A DNA stretch of 64,000 nt from Betaproteobacteria bacterium. GTDB lineage: Bacteria > Pseudomonadota > Gammaproteobacteria > Burkholderiales > Ga0077523. Shown here piece after piece: positions 1 through 8,642 of the stretch (position 1 is its first letter; every line of letters starts with the position of its first letter). The position numbers and the translations under genes are program-made. The notes under the pieces were generated by a model that did not search any database, was not told where the DNA came from, and saw nothing but the letters and a program-made list of their open reading frames with translations. The stretch covers positions 62,001-126,000 of the forward strand of contig JADJPK010000008.1 in assembly GCA_016713305.1 (NCBI GenBank), read 5' to 3'.

Positions 1-2
1 GG

Positions 3-743
3 GTGTTCGCGTCCGTCGGCCTCATCGCTCCGTTGCTCGTCTGGTGGCTGGTGGCGACGTCCGGCATGGTCGAGAAGGTGTTCATGCCGGCGCCGGGGTC
101 GGTGTGGTCCCGCACCTTGCTGTGGCTCGACGAGGACCATCTGCTGGGCGACATGGCGATCAGCATCTACCGCGTCACGGCCGGCTGGGGGCTGTCCGCC
201 GTCATCGCGCTGCCGCTCGGCCTGATGATCGGCACCTTCCGGCCCGTTCAGGCGCTGCTGGAACCGCTCACCGATTTCATCCGCTACATGCCGGCCGTCG
301 CGTTCATTCCTCTGGTCATGCTGTGGGTGGGGATCGACGAAGGATCGAAGATCGCCATCATCTTCATCGGGACGTTCTTCCAGATGGTGCTTATGGTGGC
401 GGAAGACGTCCGGCGCGTCCCCACGGCGCAGATCGAAGCGGCGCAGACGATGGGCGCCACGCGCTCGGAGATCATCCAGCTCGTGCTGCTTCCGTCGGCC
501 AAGCCGGCGCTGCTCGACACGATGCGCGTGACCATGGGGTGGGCCTGGACCTATCTCGTGGTGGCCGAGCTGGTGGCGGCCAACTCCGGGCTGGGCTACG
601 CGATCCTGAAGGCGCAGCGCTTCCTGCAGACCGACAAGATCTTCGCCGGCATCATCCTCATCGGCCTCATCGGGCTCGTCATCGATCAACTGTTTCGCTT
701 CTGCCATCGCAAGGCGTTCCCATGGATGCATCTCAAGTCGTGA
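3..743 (+). CDS. ABC transporter permease, NitT/TauT (SsuC/TauC) type, 5'-partial
   Basis: Inner-membrane permease of a nitrate/sulfonate/taurine-type importer. The 246 visible residues show about six hydrophobic segments and the BPD_transp_1 EAA loop (EAAQTMGATRSEIIQLVLLP, about residues 144-163), which contacts the ATPase. The frame is open to the window edge and family members usually have extra N-terminal residues, so the GTG at position 3 is probably not the true start. It overlaps the next gene by 22 bases, so the two are translationally coupled. The downstream DUF1989, carboxylase and allophanate hydrolase genes suggest a small nitrogenous substrate such as guanidine or urea; that is inference from context. 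Confidence 0.9.
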   Translation: MFASVGLIAPLLVWWLVATSGMVEKVFMPAPGSVWSRTLLWLDEDHLLGDMAISIYRVTAGWGLSAVIALPLGLMIGTFRPVQALLEPLTDFIRYMPAVAFIPLVMLWVGIDEGSKIAIIFIGTFFQMVLMVAEDVRRVPTAQIEAAQTMGATRSEIIQLVLLPSAKPALLDTMRVTMGWAWTYLVVAELVAANSGLGYAILKAQRFLQTDKIFAGIILIGLIGLVIDQLFRFCHRKAFPWMHLKS

Positions 744-1570
744 GCATCACTCCCAAGATTCGCATCCGCGGTCTGGGCAAGGTGTTCGAGGGGGCGCAGA
801 AGGTCGTGGCGCTCGACAACGTGGATCTCGACGTGCAGGACAACGAGTTCGTCACGCTCGTCGGCGCCTCGGGCTGCGGCAAGTCGACGCTGCTGCGGAT
901 CATCGGCGGACTGGAGTACCACACGAGCGGCGACATCGTCGCGGGCGGCAAGAAGGTGAGCGGTCCGGGCGCGGACAGGGCCATGGTGTTCCAGCACTAC
1001 AGCCTGTATCCCTGGCTCGACGTGATGGACAACATCCGCTTCACCCGCCGGCTCAAGGTGAACCGGGAGAACCTCACGTCCGCCGACGTGGAGCGCGCGA
1101 GCGGGCGCGCGGACGCGCTGCTCAATCTCGTCGGTCTGTCGTCCATGGCGCACGCCTATCCGAGCCAGCTCTCCGGCGGCATGCAGCAGCGGGTCGCCAT
1201 CGCGCGCGCCCTGATGCCCAAGCCGGAGATCCTGCTCATGGACGAGCCCTTCGGGGCGCTCGATGCGCAGACGCGCGAGGTGATGCACGACCTCATCCTG
1301 CACGTGTTCAAGCTGGAGAAGGCGACCATCGTCTTCGTGACCCACGACGTGGAGGAGGCGATCTATCTCGGGCAGCGGATCGTCCTGCTGGCGCCGCGCC
1401 CGGGCCGCATCGACACCATCTACAAGGTGCCCTTCACCGGACCGCGGCACCAGGAACTCAAGCACACGCGCGAGTTCCTCGACATGAAGCGGGAGATTCT
1501 CGAGCGCATCCGCGAGACCTCGGGGATGAAGACCGACACCGACCTGCTGGATCAGATGTCCGCGGGCTGA
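722..1570 (+). CDS. ABC transporter ATP-binding protein, NitT/TauT (SsuB/TauB) type
   Basis: Cytoplasmic ATPase that powers the importer encoded just upstream. It has 282 residues. Walker A GASGCGKST is at 48-56, the Q-loop at about 91, the signature LSGGMQQR at 150-157, Walker B ILLMDEP at 170-176 and the H-loop histidine in VTHD at about 208. The ATG at 722 lies inside the end of the permease gene; a longer open frame upstream is only the shadow of that gene. No periplasmic binding protein is visible, so it must lie upstream of the window. Type and role are secure, substrate is inferred. Confidence 0.95.
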   Translation: MDASQVVSITPKIRIRGLGKVFEGAQKVVALDNVDLDVQDNEFVTLVGASGCGKSTLLRIIGGLEYHTSGDIVAGGKKVSGPGADRAMVFQHYSLYPWLDVMDNIRFTRRLKVNRENLTSADVERASGRADALLNLVGLSSMAHAYPSQLSGGMQQRVAIARALMPKPEILLMDEPFGALDAQTREVMHDLILHVFKLEKATIVFVTHDVEEAIYLGQRIVLLAPRPGRIDTIYKVPFTGPRHQELKHTREFLDMKREILERIRETSGMKTDTDLLDQMSAG

Positions 1571-1605
1571 GAGCCGCGGCGTATCGCACCACATGGAGAG
1601 CTGAA

Positions 1606-2967
1606 GTGAAAGCCGAAGATCTGCCCGGCGTCGAAGCGCTGAGGGCAAAGCTGGCCGAACAGGGCGTGAAGTATGCGTTGGCGAGCTTCGCCGACATCCA
1701 CGGCGTATCCAAGACCAAGATCGTCCCGCTGAACCATCTCGGCCAGATGATGCGGGGATCGGAGCTGTTCACGGGCGCGGCGCTGGACGGCGTGCCGCAG
1801 GAAGTGAGCGATGAGGAAGTCGCGGCGCACCCCGACGCGGGCTCGTGCACGATCCTCCCCTGGAACCGGGAGATCGCCTGGTTCGCTTCCGATCTGTGGC
1901 TGCAGGGAGCGCCGTTCGAGGCATGCTCGCGCGGCATCCTCAAGCGCCAGCTCGCGGAGTGCGCGAAGCTCGGCTACCGGTTCAACATGGGCATCGAGAC
2001 CGAGTTCTTCGTGCTGAAGGAAGGACCGGATGGCAAGCCGGTGCCGGTGAGCGAGCGCGACGTGCTGGACAAGCCCTGCTACGACCTGCGCGGCTTTCTG
2101 GACAACTATTCGTTCCTGGACGAACTCGTGCAGGCCATGAACGACATGGGGTGGGACGTCTACTCGTTCGACCACGAGGATGCGAACGGGCAGTTCGAGA
2201 CGGACTTCATGTACAGCGATGCGCTCACCATGGCGGACCGCTACACGTTCTTCCGCATGATGGTGAGCGAGCTTGCCCATCGGCGCGGCTGGTTCGCGAC
2301 CTTCATGCCCAAGCCGTTCCGAAATCGTACCGGCTCGGGGGCGCACTACAACATGTCGCTGGCGACCCCCGACGGCAGCCGCAACCTCTTCGAGGATCCG
2401 CAGGACCCGCGCGGCTGCGGCCTGTCGACGCTGGGATATCAATTCATCGCGGGCATCCTCCGCCACGCCCCGGCGATCTGCGCGGTGATCGCGCCGACGG
2501 TGAACAGCTACAAGCGGCTGGTGAAGCAGGGAAGCATGTCCGGATTCACCTGGGCGCCCGTGTTCGTCTGCTACGGCAACAACAACCGGACGAACATGCT
2601 GCGCATTCCCCTGGGCGGCGGCCGCGTCGAGTGCCGCGCCGCGGACATCTCGTCGAATCTCTATCTGGGCGCGGCCATGGTGCTGGCGGCCGGGCTCGAA
2701 GGTATCCGCGAGGGTCTGGATCCCGGCGAGCCCAACGTCGAGAACATGTATCTCAAATCGGATGCGGAACTGCGCGAGCGGGGCATCACGTGGCTGCCGC
2801 GGACACTGGACGAGGCCGTGGACGCGTTCGAGGCGGATCCGCTGTCGAAGGCGGTCATGGGCGAGCGGATGTTCCGGACGTACGCGGACTTCAAGCGGAG
2901 GGAATGGATCGACTACCACACCGAAGTATCGGAGTGGGAACTGAAGAGGTACATGAAGCTGTTCTAG
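1606..2967 (+). CDS. glnT: type III glutamine synthetase family protein (GlnT-like)
   Basis: A 453-residue member of the glutamine synthetase fold. Glu-rich metal and nucleotide motifs are visible (GIETEFF at about 129-135, NGQFETDF at about 196-203, and TGSGAHYNMS at about 243-252, the ATP-binding GSGxHxH-like loop). The length fits the type III (GlnT, TIGR03105) family of about 435-450 residues. These enzymes ligate ammonia or small amines to glutamate. The start is GTG at 1606, preceded by GGAG at 1595-1598 with a seven-base spacer. Its place between a transporter and a urea/guanidine-type degradation operon suggests capture of the released ammonia. It could instead be a gamma-glutamylamide synthetase; sequence alone does not decide. 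Confidence 0.85.
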   Translation: MKAEDLPGVEALRAKLAEQGVKYALASFADIHGVSKTKIVPLNHLGQMMRGSELFTGAALDGVPQEVSDEEVAAHPDAGSCTILPWNREIAWFASDLWLQGAPFEACSRGILKRQLAECAKLGYRFNMGIETEFFVLKEGPDGKPVPVSERDVLDKPCYDLRGFLDNYSFLDELVQAMNDMGWDVYSFDHEDANGQFETDFMYSDALTMADRYTFFRMMVSELAHRRGWFATFMPKPFRNRTGSGAHYNMSLATPDGSRNLFEDPQDPRGCGLSTLGYQFIAGILRHAPAICAVIAPTVNSYKRLVKQGSMSGFTWAPVFVCYGNNNRTNMLRIPLGGGRVECRAADISSNLYLGAAMVLAAGLEGIREGLDPGEPNVENMYLKSDAELRERGITWLPRTLDEAVDAFEADPLSKAVMGERMFRTYADFKRREWIDYHTEVSEWELKRYMKLF

Positions 2968-3440
2968 GGGTGGGGCCCCGGACTCCAGGCCCTGGTCCCT
3001 GGGCACGGGGGAACCCACCCCCATCCTGTCCTTCCGATCCACCCCAGAAAGTCTCTGACTTTCCGGGGGCCCCGGACTGAAGGGGAAGGGACCTGCTGCG
3101 GGCGAAGTGAGGGGTGATCCGGGAGGCGCGAAGCGCGGGCAACTCCTCTTGCCGCCGGGTCGGGGCCCCTCGAAAGCCGCGAGACGTCATGGGGTGGAAC
3201 AGAGGGGCGGGGGTGAGGGTGGGCAGTCCGGGATGCGCGCAGCGCAGGCAACTCCCCTCTCCTTCGGGCCGGGGCCCCCGGAAAGTCGCAGACTTTCTGG
3301 GGTGGCGTAGAGGGGCGGGGGTGAGGATGGGCAGTCCGAGACGCGCGCAGCGCAGGTAACTCCCCTCTCCTTCGGCGGGGCCCCCGGAAAGTCGTGAGAC
3401 TTTCTGGGGTGGCGTAGAGGGGCGGGGGTGAGGGTGGGGT
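2968..3440. repeat. tandem intergenic repeats of about 108 bp with conserved GAAAGTC hairpins
   Basis: A non-coding stretch of about 500 bases between glnT and the next gene. A unit containing GAGGGGCGGGGGTGAG recurs near 3202, 3310 and 3417, so the period is 107-108 bases, and a more decayed copy starts near 3100. Each good unit carries the arms GAAAGTC and GACTTTC separated by 3-4 bases and flanked by C-runs and G-runs that extend the stem. The hairpin at 3047-3063 is in the opposite orientation to those near 3280-3300 and 3390-3410, so the array has a head-to-head boundary. No open frame here looks coding. The hairpins could act as mRNA-stability or attenuation elements. Confidence 0.8.
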
Positions 3441-3481
3441 TCAAACAACCGCACAAAGCGATACATCACGGAGCATCGATC

Positions 3482-4219
3482 ATGTCGAACACAACGAATC
3501 CACCTGCGGGCGAGATCCTCTGGGAAGAAACGGTGCCGGGTGGTTGCCATTGGTCCGGGGTCGTGCGCCGCGGCGTCGCGCTGCGGCTCACCGACGCGGA
3601 CGGCGGCGCCAACTGCGCCATGCTGCTTTTCAATCACGAGGAGCGGTTCGAGCGCTACAACATGCCGGACACGCTCAAGGCGCAGCACACCGCCTTCCTG
3701 ACAAAGGGCAACGCCCTGTTCACCGATATGGGCCGGGTGATCGGTTCCGTGATCGAGGACACCTGCGGCTGGCACGACACCGTCTGCGGCGTGATGGACG
3801 ATGCGACGCTCGATGCGCGCTACGGCCGCCGGCGCTATCAGGAATTCCGCAACGACATGACGCGCAGCGGGCGCGAAGGGCTGCTGAAGGAACTCGCGCG
3901 GCAGGGACTCGGAAAGCGGGATCTTCATGCCAACCTCAACTGGTTCAGCAAGGTCACCGCGGATGCCGATGGCGGCCTGCACTTCGACCGTGCGCATCGG
4001 GCGCCCGGACAGTTCGTCGACCTGCGTCTCGACATGCACGCGCTGGTCGTGCTTTCGACTTGCCCGCACCCGCTCGACGATGCGGCCGGATGGGCGCCCA
4101 AGCCGCTGAAGATCACGGCGTGGCGTTGCGGTCTGGCCGGTGCCGCTGACGTGTGCCGCCGCCACAGGGCCGAGAACGGCCGGGCCTTTGCCAACACGGA
4201 GCGCTACTTCGCCCAGTGA
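3482..4219 (+). CDS. urea carboxylase-associated protein 1 (DUF1989; candidate carboxyguanidine deiminase subunit)
   Basis: A 245-residue DUF1989 protein of the UAAP1 type. The start is ATG 3482 with GGAG at 3470-3473; an earlier in-frame ATG has no ribosome site and would read through repeat DNA. The family's conserved metal-site region is DTCGWHDTVCG at 93-103, followed by GLGKRDLHANLNWF near 140-153. Homologous pairs beside carboxylase and allophanate hydrolase have been shown to deiminate carboxyguanidine to allophanate (CgdA/CgdB), which is why I favour guanidine over urea. Cytoplasmic, no signal peptide. It pairs with the next gene, with which it shares the fold and core motifs. Confidence 0.88.
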   Translation: MSNTTNPPAGEILWEETVPGGCHWSGVVRRGVALRLTDADGGANCAMLLFNHEERFERYNMPDTLKAQHTAFLTKGNALFTDMGRVIGSVIEDTCGWHDTVCGVMDDATLDARYGRRRYQEFRNDMTRSGREGLLKELARQGLGKRDLHANLNWFSKVTADADGGLHFDRAHRAPGQFVDLRLDMHALVVLSTCPHPLDDAAGWAPKPLKITAWRCGLAGAADVCRRHRAENGRAFANTERYFAQ

Positions 4220-4296
4220 AATTTCGCGCGGGCCGCGCACGCGGCAGCGCGCCTGCGGCCCGCGATGCGAGCCACCGACACGGAGAATCGAAGAAC

Positions 4297-4947
4297 ATGC
4301 TGACCGAAAGCACGCTGAACCCGGCCAAGGCCGTGATCGACGAGATCTGCCCCGCGGGCGAGCCCTGGATGAAAGTCATCCGCCAGGGTCAGGTCTTCCG
4401 CATCCTGGATCTCGAAGGCAACCAGGCCGTGGACACGCTCTTCTACAGCGCGGCGGATCGCGAGGAGCGATACAGCGCGGTGGACACGATCCAGCGCAAC
4501 CGCAATCTGTACCTCACGGTGGGAACCACGCTCTATTCCACCGAAGGCAACGCGATGCTCACGATCGTCGCGGACACCTGCGGCCGGCACGACACGCTGG
4601 GAGGCGCCTGCGCACAGGAGAGCAACACCGTGCGTTACGCGCTGGAGAAGCGCTTCATGCACGCGTGCCGGGACAACTTCATGCAGGCCATCACGCATCA
4701 CCACGAGCACGGTCTCGAGAAACGCGACATCACACACAACATCAACTTCTTCATGAACGTGCCCGTCACGCCCACCGGCGGACTCACGTTCGAGGACGGC
4801 ATCTCCGCGCCCGGCAAGTACGTGGAGATGCGCGCTGAGATGGACGTCATCGTCCTCATCTCCAACTGTCCGCAGCTCAACAATCCCTGCAACGCCTACA
4901 ACCCGACGCCTGTGCGCTTGCTGGTGTGGGACGGCGCGACGGCGTGA
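4297..4947 (+). CDS. urea carboxylase-associated protein 2 (DUF1989; candidate carboxyguanidine deiminase subunit)
   Basis: A 216-residue DUF1989 protein of the UAAP2 type, probably forming a hetero-oligomer with the upstream paralogue. DTCGRHDT at 93-100 and GLEKRDITHNINFF near 138-151 match the corresponding motifs of the partner, as expected for an ancient duplication. The start ATG 4297 has GGAGA at 4282-4286; the longer frame upstream only covers intergenic DNA and the end of the previous gene. The inferred reaction is deimination of carboxyguanidine to allophanate with ammonia release, by analogy with characterised homologues. It lies 78 bases upstream of the carboxylase. Confidence 0.88.
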   Translation: MLTESTLNPAKAVIDEICPAGEPWMKVIRQGQVFRILDLEGNQAVDTLFYSAADREERYSAVDTIQRNRNLYLTVGTTLYSTEGNAMLTIVADTCGRHDTLGGACAQESNTVRYALEKRFMHACRDNFMQAITHHHEHGLEKRDITHNINFFMNVPVTPTGGLTFEDGISAPGKYVEMRAEMDVIVLISNCPQLNNPCNAYNPTPVRLLVWDGATA

Positions 4948-5025
4948 TCGTCCGCCGTCGGTCGCGGGTGCCAGGTACACCCGCACGTCGAAACGTCAAT
5001 ACGGGATAGGGCAGGTCATCGATTC

Positions 5026-8000
5026 ATGTTCAAGAAAGTCCTGATTGCCAACCGCGGCGCCATCGCGTGCCGCGTGATCCGGACCCTGCGCAGGATGGGC
5101 GTCGGGTCGGTCGCGATCCACTCGGAAGCCGACACGGCTTCGCTGCACGTCTCGCAGGCCGACGAAGCGGTGTGCGTGGGAGCGCCGCCTGCCGCTCAGA
5201 GCTATCTGCGCGTCGAGCGGATCCTCGAAGCGGCACGCGAGAGCGGTGCCGAAGCGATTCATCCCGGTTACGGCTTCCTGTCCGAGAACGCCGACTTCGC
5301 ACAGGCCTGCCGCGATGCCGGCATCGCGTTCATCGGGCCCACACCGGAGCAGATGCGCGCGTTCGGACTGAAGCACACGGCACGGGAACTCGCCGAGCGT
5401 GCCGGCGTTCCGCTGCTTCCGGGTTCGGGCCTGCTGGCCGACATCGGCCATGCCCGCGCCGAAGCCGCCCGCATCGGTTACCCGGTGATGCTGAAGAGCA
5501 CCGGGGGCGGGGGCGGGATCGGCATGCGGCTCGTGTGGAGCGAGCAGGATCTCGCGGAGGCCTTCGAGGCCGTCGGGCGTCTGGCGCGTGCGAACTTCAA
5601 GGATGGCGGGATGTTCCTGGAGAAGTTCGTGGCGGAAGCGCGCCACATCGAAGTCCAGATCTTCGGCGATGGCCGGGGGCACGTGGTCGCCCTGGGCGAA
5701 CGCGACTGCTCCGCGCAGCGCCGCAACCAGAAGGTCATCGAGGAAACGCCCGCACCCGGGTTGGCGCCGGCGACCCGAAAGCGCCTTCTCCAGACGGCCG
5801 TCCGACTCGGCGAAGCGGTGGGATACCAGTCGGCCGGCACCGTAGAGTTCGTGCTCGATGCGCAGACGGGCCAGTTCTACTTCCTCGAGGTGAACACGCG
5901 CCTGCAGGTGGAACACGGCGTCACGGAGGAAGTCACGGGCGTCGATCTGGTGGAATGGATGGTCCGGCAGGCGGCAGGGGATCTCGATCTCGCCGGCTTT
6001 GCCGCAAGGCCGCGAGGGGCGTCCATACAGGTGCGTGTCTACGCCGAGGATCCGGCCAAGAACTTCCAGCCATCGAGCGGCGTGCTGACCGCGGCGGAGT
6101 TTCCCTCCGATGCCCGCGTCGAGACTTGGGTCCAGCGCGGGATGGAAGTCCCTCCCTATTACGACCCGATGATCGCCAAGATCATCGTGCGCGGTCGGGA
6201 TCGCGCGGCGGCCATCGCCACGCTGCGGGACGTGCTGTCGCGCACGAGCGTCGGCGGCATCGAGTGCAACCTCGAATACCTGCGGCAGGTGGTCGCCGAA
6301 CCGGTGTTCACCGAAGGCCGCGTCACCACGCGCCATCTCGCAGGTTTCGACTACAGGCCCGCGACCATCGACGTGCTGGAGCCGGGAGTCCAGACCACGG
6401 TCCAGGACTGGCCGGGTCGCGTGGGGTATTGGGCCATAGGCGTTCCGCCGTCGGGCCCCATGGACAGTCTCGCGCTGCGGCTCGCGAACCGTTTGCTGGG
6501 CAATGACGAGAATGCGGCGGGCCTCGAATGCACGGCCAGCGGACCGACGCTTAGGTTCAACTGTGCGACCACCCTCGTGCTCGCGGGTGCCGCCATGACG
6601 GCGGAACTGGATGGCAAGCCGCTTTCGTTCTGGCGCACGCATCGGGTCGAGGCAGGAAGCGTTCTGCGGCTCGGACGCATCGCCGGCCCGGGGCTCCGGA
6701 CCTACCTGGGCGTGGCGGGCGGCATCGCCGTTCCGCAGTACCTGGGGTCGCGCTCCACGTTCACGCTCGGGCAGTTCGGTGGTCACGCGGGCCGCACCTT
6801 GCGCGCCGGCGATGTCCTTCCATTGGACGCCAAGGCGATACGGCCGCGCGATGCCGTCCTGCGTGACGATCTGATACCCCGCTACGAGGAATGCTGGGAG
6901 ATCGGCGTGCTGTACGGTCCGCACGGAGCGCCCGACTTCTTCACGGACAGGGACGTGGAGACGTTCTTCGAAACCGACTGGGAGGTGCACTACAACTCCA
7001 GCCGCACGGGCGTGCGACTCATCGGACCCAAACCGCAGTGGGCGCGCAGCGATGGCGGCGAAGCGGGGCTGCACCCGTCCAACATCCACGACAACGCGTA
7101 CGCCATCGGCGCCATCGATTTCACCGGGGACATGCCGGTGATCCTCGGGCCCGACGGTCCGAGCCTCGGGGGCTTCGTCTGCCCGGCCGTGATCGCGGAT
7201 ACGGAACTCTGGAAGACCGGCCAGCTGAAGCCTGGCGACCGCGTGCGTTTCGTCCGCGTGGACCAGGCCTGGGCGACCGGTCAGAGCGCCATCGCTGCAA
7301 GCACGTTGAAGACCCTTCGCCGGCCGGCGCGCATTCCTGCGGCGCGCCCGGACCGGTTCTCCGCGCCGATTCTGGGCCGGCTCGCCGCCGAGGGCGCGCG
7401 ACCCGACGTCGTCTACCGGCAATCGGGCGATCGCTGGCTGCTGGTGGAGTACGGCGAACTCAAGCTGGATCTGAATCTGCGCTTCCGCGTCCACGCGCTC
7501 ATGACGTGGCTGGAGGCGCGGCGGGTTGCCGGCATCGTCGACCTCACGCCGGGCATCCGTTCGCTGCAGGTTCATTTCGACGACCGCACGCTGCCGCTCG
7601 AGCGGCTGCTGCGTCTGCTCGAGGAAGCCGAGCGGGAGTTGCCGGCCGTGGAGGACATGGTGGTGCCCACGCGCACGGTGCATCTGCCGCTGTCGTGGGA
7701 CGACTCCGCGACGCGCCTCGCCATCGAGAAGTACGTGCAGTCGGTGCGCAAGGATGCGCCCTGGTGCCCCAGCAACATCGAATTCATCCGGCGCATCAAC
7801 GGGCTCGACAGCATCGAGGACGTGAAGCGCATCGTGTTCGACGCGTCGTATCTGGTGATGGGTCTGGGCGACGTCTATCTCGGCGCACCGGTGGCCACGC
7901 CGGTGGACCCGCGTCACCGGCTCGTGACGACGAAGTACAACCCGGCGCGCACGTGGACCCCGGAGAACGCCGTGGGCATCGGCGGCGCCTACCTATGCGT

Positions 8001-8625
8001 GTACGGGATGGAGGGTCCGGGGGGATACCAGTTCGTGGGGCGCACGGTGCAGATGTGGAACCGGTACCGGCAGACCACGGACTTTCGCGATGGCAAGCCT
8101 TGGCTGCTGCGCTTCTTCGACCAGATCCGCTTCCATCCGGTGAGCGAACGCGAGCTGCTGCGCATGCGGGAGGACTTTCCGCTCGGGCGCTACCGTCTGC
8201 AGGTCGAGGAGGGCGAGTTCCGCCTGGGCGAATACAACCGCTTCCTGGCGGAAAACGCCGCGTCCATCACCGCCTTCAAGGAGCGGCAGCAGGCGTCTTT
8301 CGAGGCCGAGCGCGAGCGCTGGCGTGCGAGCGGACAGTCCGAGATTGCCACGGACGTCCAGGTGGCGCAGGCGGCGGCGGACAGCGAACTCGACCTGCCG
8401 CCGAACGGCCGCGCGATCGCGACGCACGTGGCGGGCAACGTGTGGCGCGTGCCGGTGCAGGAAGGGCAGCGCGTGGCGGCGGGCGACACGATCGTGATCG
8501 TGGAGTCCATGAAGATGGAGATCCCCGTGCAGGCGCCCGCGAACGGCACGGTGGTCCGCCTGTTCTGCCGGGAAGGCGGACAGGTGTCGGCGGGACAGGA
8601 TCTCGCCGTACTGGTGGAAGACTGA
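5026..8625 (+). CDS. urea carboxylase family protein, probably guanidine carboxylase
   Basis: A 1199-residue biotin-dependent carboxylase. Residues 1-445 are a biotin carboxylase (start KVLIANRGAIACR, ATP-grasp glycine loop STGGGGGIGMRLV near 160-172). Residues about 448-755 are the KipA/AHS2 half and about 795-1030 the KipI/AHS1 half of the carboxyltransferase. The C-terminus is a biotinyl domain with the biotin lysine K1163 in ESMKMEIPV. The enzyme carboxylates urea or guanidine with ATP and bicarbonate. Known urea and guanidine carboxylases share this architecture and differ at active-site positions I cannot align here. The adjacent DUF1989 pair argues for guanidine. Fused yeast-type urea amidolyase is excluded because allophanate hydrolase is a separate downstream gene. 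Confidence 0.92.
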   Translation: MFKKVLIANRGAIACRVIRTLRRMGVGSVAIHSEADTASLHVSQADEAVCVGAPPAAQSYLRVERILEAARESGAEAIHPGYGFLSENADFAQACRDAGIAFIGPTPEQMRAFGLKHTARELAERAGVPLLPGSGLLADIGHARAEAARIGYPVMLKSTGGGGGIGMRLVWSEQDLAEAFEAVGRLARANFKDGGMFLEKFVAEARHIEVQIFGDGRGHVVALGERDCSAQRRNQKVIEETPAPGLAPATRKRLLQTAVRLGEAVGYQSAGTVEFVLDAQTGQFYFLEVNTRLQVEHGVTEEVTGVDLVEWMVRQAAGDLDLAGFAARPRGASIQVRVYAEDPAKNFQPSSGVLTAAEFPSDARVETWVQRGMEVPPYYDPMIAKIIVRGRDRAAAIATLRDVLSRTSVGGIECNLEYLRQVVAEPVFTEGRVTTRHLAGFDYRPATIDVLEPGVQTTVQDWPGRVGYWAIGVPPSGPMDSLALRLANRLLGNDENAAGLECTASGPTLRFNCATTLVLAGAAMTAELDGKPLSFWRTHRVEAGSVLRLGRIAGPGLRTYLGVAGGIAVPQYLGSRSTFTLGQFGGHAGRTLRAGDVLPLDAKAIRPRDAVLRDDLIPRYEECWEIGVLYGPHGAPDFFTDRDVETFFETDWEVHYNSSRTGVRLIGPKPQWARSDGGEAGLHPSNIHDNAYAIGAIDFTGDMPVILGPDGPSLGGFVCPAVIADTELWKTGQLKPGDRVRFVRVDQAWATGQSAIAASTLKTLRRPARIPAARPDRFSAPILGRLAAEGARPDVVYRQSGDRWLLVEYGELKLDLNLRFRVHALMTWLEARRVAGIVDLTPGIRSLQVHFDDRTLPLERLLRLLEEAERELPAVEDMVVPTRTVHLPLSWDDSATRLAIEKYVQSVRKDAPWCPSNIEFIRRINGLDSIEDVKRIVFDASYLVMGLGDVYLGAPVATPVDPRHRLVTTKYNPARTWTPENAVGIGGAYLCVYGMEGPGGYQFVGRTVQMWNRYRQTTDFRDGKPWLLRFFDQIRFHPVSERELLRMREDFPLGRYRLQVEEGEFRLGEYNRFLAENAASITAFKERQQASFEAERERWRASGQSEIATDVQVAQAAADSELDLPPNGRAIATHVAGNVWRVPVQEGQRVAAGDTIVIVESMKMEIPVQAPANGTVVRLFCREGGQVSAGQDLAVLVED

Positions 8626-8642
8626 ACGACAAGGAAGGAACC

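Noticed and set aside
2968..3440. Tandem repeats considered as a CRISPR array
   Set aside because: The unit is about 108 bases with no regular unique spacers, and no cas gene is present.
4996..7917. Long open frame on the minus strand opposite the carboxylase (about 970 codons)
   Set aside because: It is antisense to a well-supported gene, rich in Arg, His and Ala, has no ribosome site and no recognisable motif. High GC content opens such frames throughout the window, for example at 36003-38204, 38214-39455 and 37858-39549.
5026..8625. Plain urea carboxylase of a urea amidolyase pathway
   Set aside because: Not excluded by sequence, but the two DUF1989 proteins between transporter and carboxylase are unnecessary for urea and are the marker of carboxyguanidine deimination.
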